From the NCBI GenBank assembly GCA_036745875.1, contig DAIOFH010000055.1, positions 1 through 24,270 on the forward strand: a DNA stretch of 24,270 nt. Reading direction: 5' to 3'. Numbering within the stretch: position 1 is the stretch's first letter; each line of letters opens with the position of its first letter. This document shows, one piece after another, positions 23,957 to 24,270 of the stretch. Source of the stretch: DAIOFH01 sp036745875 (lineage in GTDB: Bacteria; Planctomycetota; SZUA-567). The position numbers were made by a program, and so were the translations under genes. Below the pieces are notes generated by a model, which saw only the letters and a program-made list of their open reading frames with translations, was not told the origin of the DNA and made no database searches.

Positions 23957-24206
23957 AGCGCAACCATCCTTTTAATCCGCCTGTATTGGGGCTGTGCTTT
24001 CAGGGCGGCTTTACATTGTCGTCTAATGCAGTCACAGCGCGATTTGACTCGCGTTCCGGAGCATCTTGAAACCGGGTCAATATTTTGAGGTGATAAGGTA
24101 ATAGGAGGCAAGGTCGTCCGCTGGTTCAGTCGCGCGCTCTCGTCTAGTGGGCCTGTCCTATTTCAGTTGGTCAATGAATTCAGGGGCTGTTCTCAATTCG
24201 CATTTT

Positions 24207-24234
24207 ACTATAATCATTCGCAAAGAAATGAAAA
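24207..24234 (-). promoter_or_regulatory. Candidate sigma-70 promoter of the kinase-PTS-ABC operon
   Basis: On the minus strand TTTTCA (24234-24229), a 16-base spacer and TATAGT (24212-24207) form a promoter with a weak -35. The -35 abuts GTTGTGAC, as in the glycyl radical enzyme promoter at 10261-10289. The predicted start is near 24200. Confidence 0.45.
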
Positions 24235-24253
24235 GTCACAACTGTGTCACTTT
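24232..24253 (-). promoter_or_regulatory. Candidate operator of the kinase operon (GTGAC direct repeat within an imperfect dyad)
   Basis: Read on the minus strand, GTGAC occurs at 24250-24246 and 24239-24235, 11 bases apart, one helical turn. The 22 bases are also an imperfect dyad, AAAGT-N-ACA-N4-TGT-N-ACTTT. The centre lies about 42 bases upstream of the predicted transcription start, the classical place for an activator that contacts polymerase at the -35. The right half (GTTGTGACTTT) is identical to the motif upstream of the glycyl radical enzyme gene. Confidence 0.55.
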
Positions 24254-24270
24254 AAAATGAAGATGCCCGC

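Larger units (their letters stand above)
23957..24270 (-). promoter_or_regulatory. Upstream region of the kinase-PTS-ABC operon
   Basis: These 314 bases hold no convincing gene on either strand. A candidate promoter and operator lie at 24207-24253, described separately. This leaves an untranslated leader of about 245 bases (23957 to about 24200). I see no known riboswitch and no terminator-like hairpin in the leader. Whether the region extends into another operator or gene lies beyond the window. Confidence 0.5.

Overview
The window is an accessory carbohydrate-uptake island from a probable diderm Firmicute of the Negativicutes type. Three things point there. A LevR-type sigma-54 activator and an HPr with an intact Ser46 are Firmicute traits. 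The sugar-binding protein has a signal-peptidase-I leader (ALA|G) with no lipobox Cys, which suits a true periplasm. A glycyl radical enzyme implies anaerobic life. The assignment is an inference; there is no rRNA or housekeeping marker. No tRNA, rRNA, CRISPR array or insertion sequence was seen.

Layout. (1) Positions 1-963 (+) are a gene graveyard: a LysR regulator broken across three frames, joined to the tail of an alpha/beta hydrolase, then the tail of a hexapeptide acyltransferase. (2) 6357 to 960 (-) is a four-gene cluster: a LevR-like sigma-54 activator with PRD and EIIA domains, HPr, PTS enzyme I and a Cof-type HAD phosphatase. (3) 10023 to 6552 (-) is a lactose/cellobiose-family PTS operon: EIIA, EIIB, a GH1 6-phospho-beta-glycosidase and EIIC. 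It is preceded by a near-consensus -24/-12 promoter, which fits control by the neighbouring activator. (4) 10342-13592 (+) is a glycyl radical enzyme with its radical-SAM activase, ending at a strong bidirectional terminator. (5) 23956 to 13671 (-) is a likely nine-gene operon: FGGY kinase, PRD/EIIB/EIIA regulator, EIIB, an ascorbate-type (UlaA) EIIC, a second HPr, and a ribose-type ABC importer (ATPase, two permeases, binding protein).

How the genes may work together. Enzyme I and HPr feed phosphate to the beta-glycoside PTS. GH1 cleaves the phosphorylated disaccharide or glycoside, and the activator senses phosphorylation through its PRDs. In the second system one solute, or two related ones, can enter as phosphate through the UlaA-type PTS, or free through the ABC importer and then be phosphorylated by the FGGY kinase. 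The only EIIA visible for that PTS is the C-terminal domain of its regulator. The glycyl radical enzyme lies between the two systems. Its promoter carries the same 11-bp motif, in the same place next to the -35, as the kinase operon promoter. This suggests that the radical enzyme and the mixed PTS/ABC/kinase operon form one regulon, a candidate undescribed anaerobic (phospho)sugar or polyol C-O lyase pathway. No aldolase, isomerase or dehydrogenase that would complete it lies in the window.
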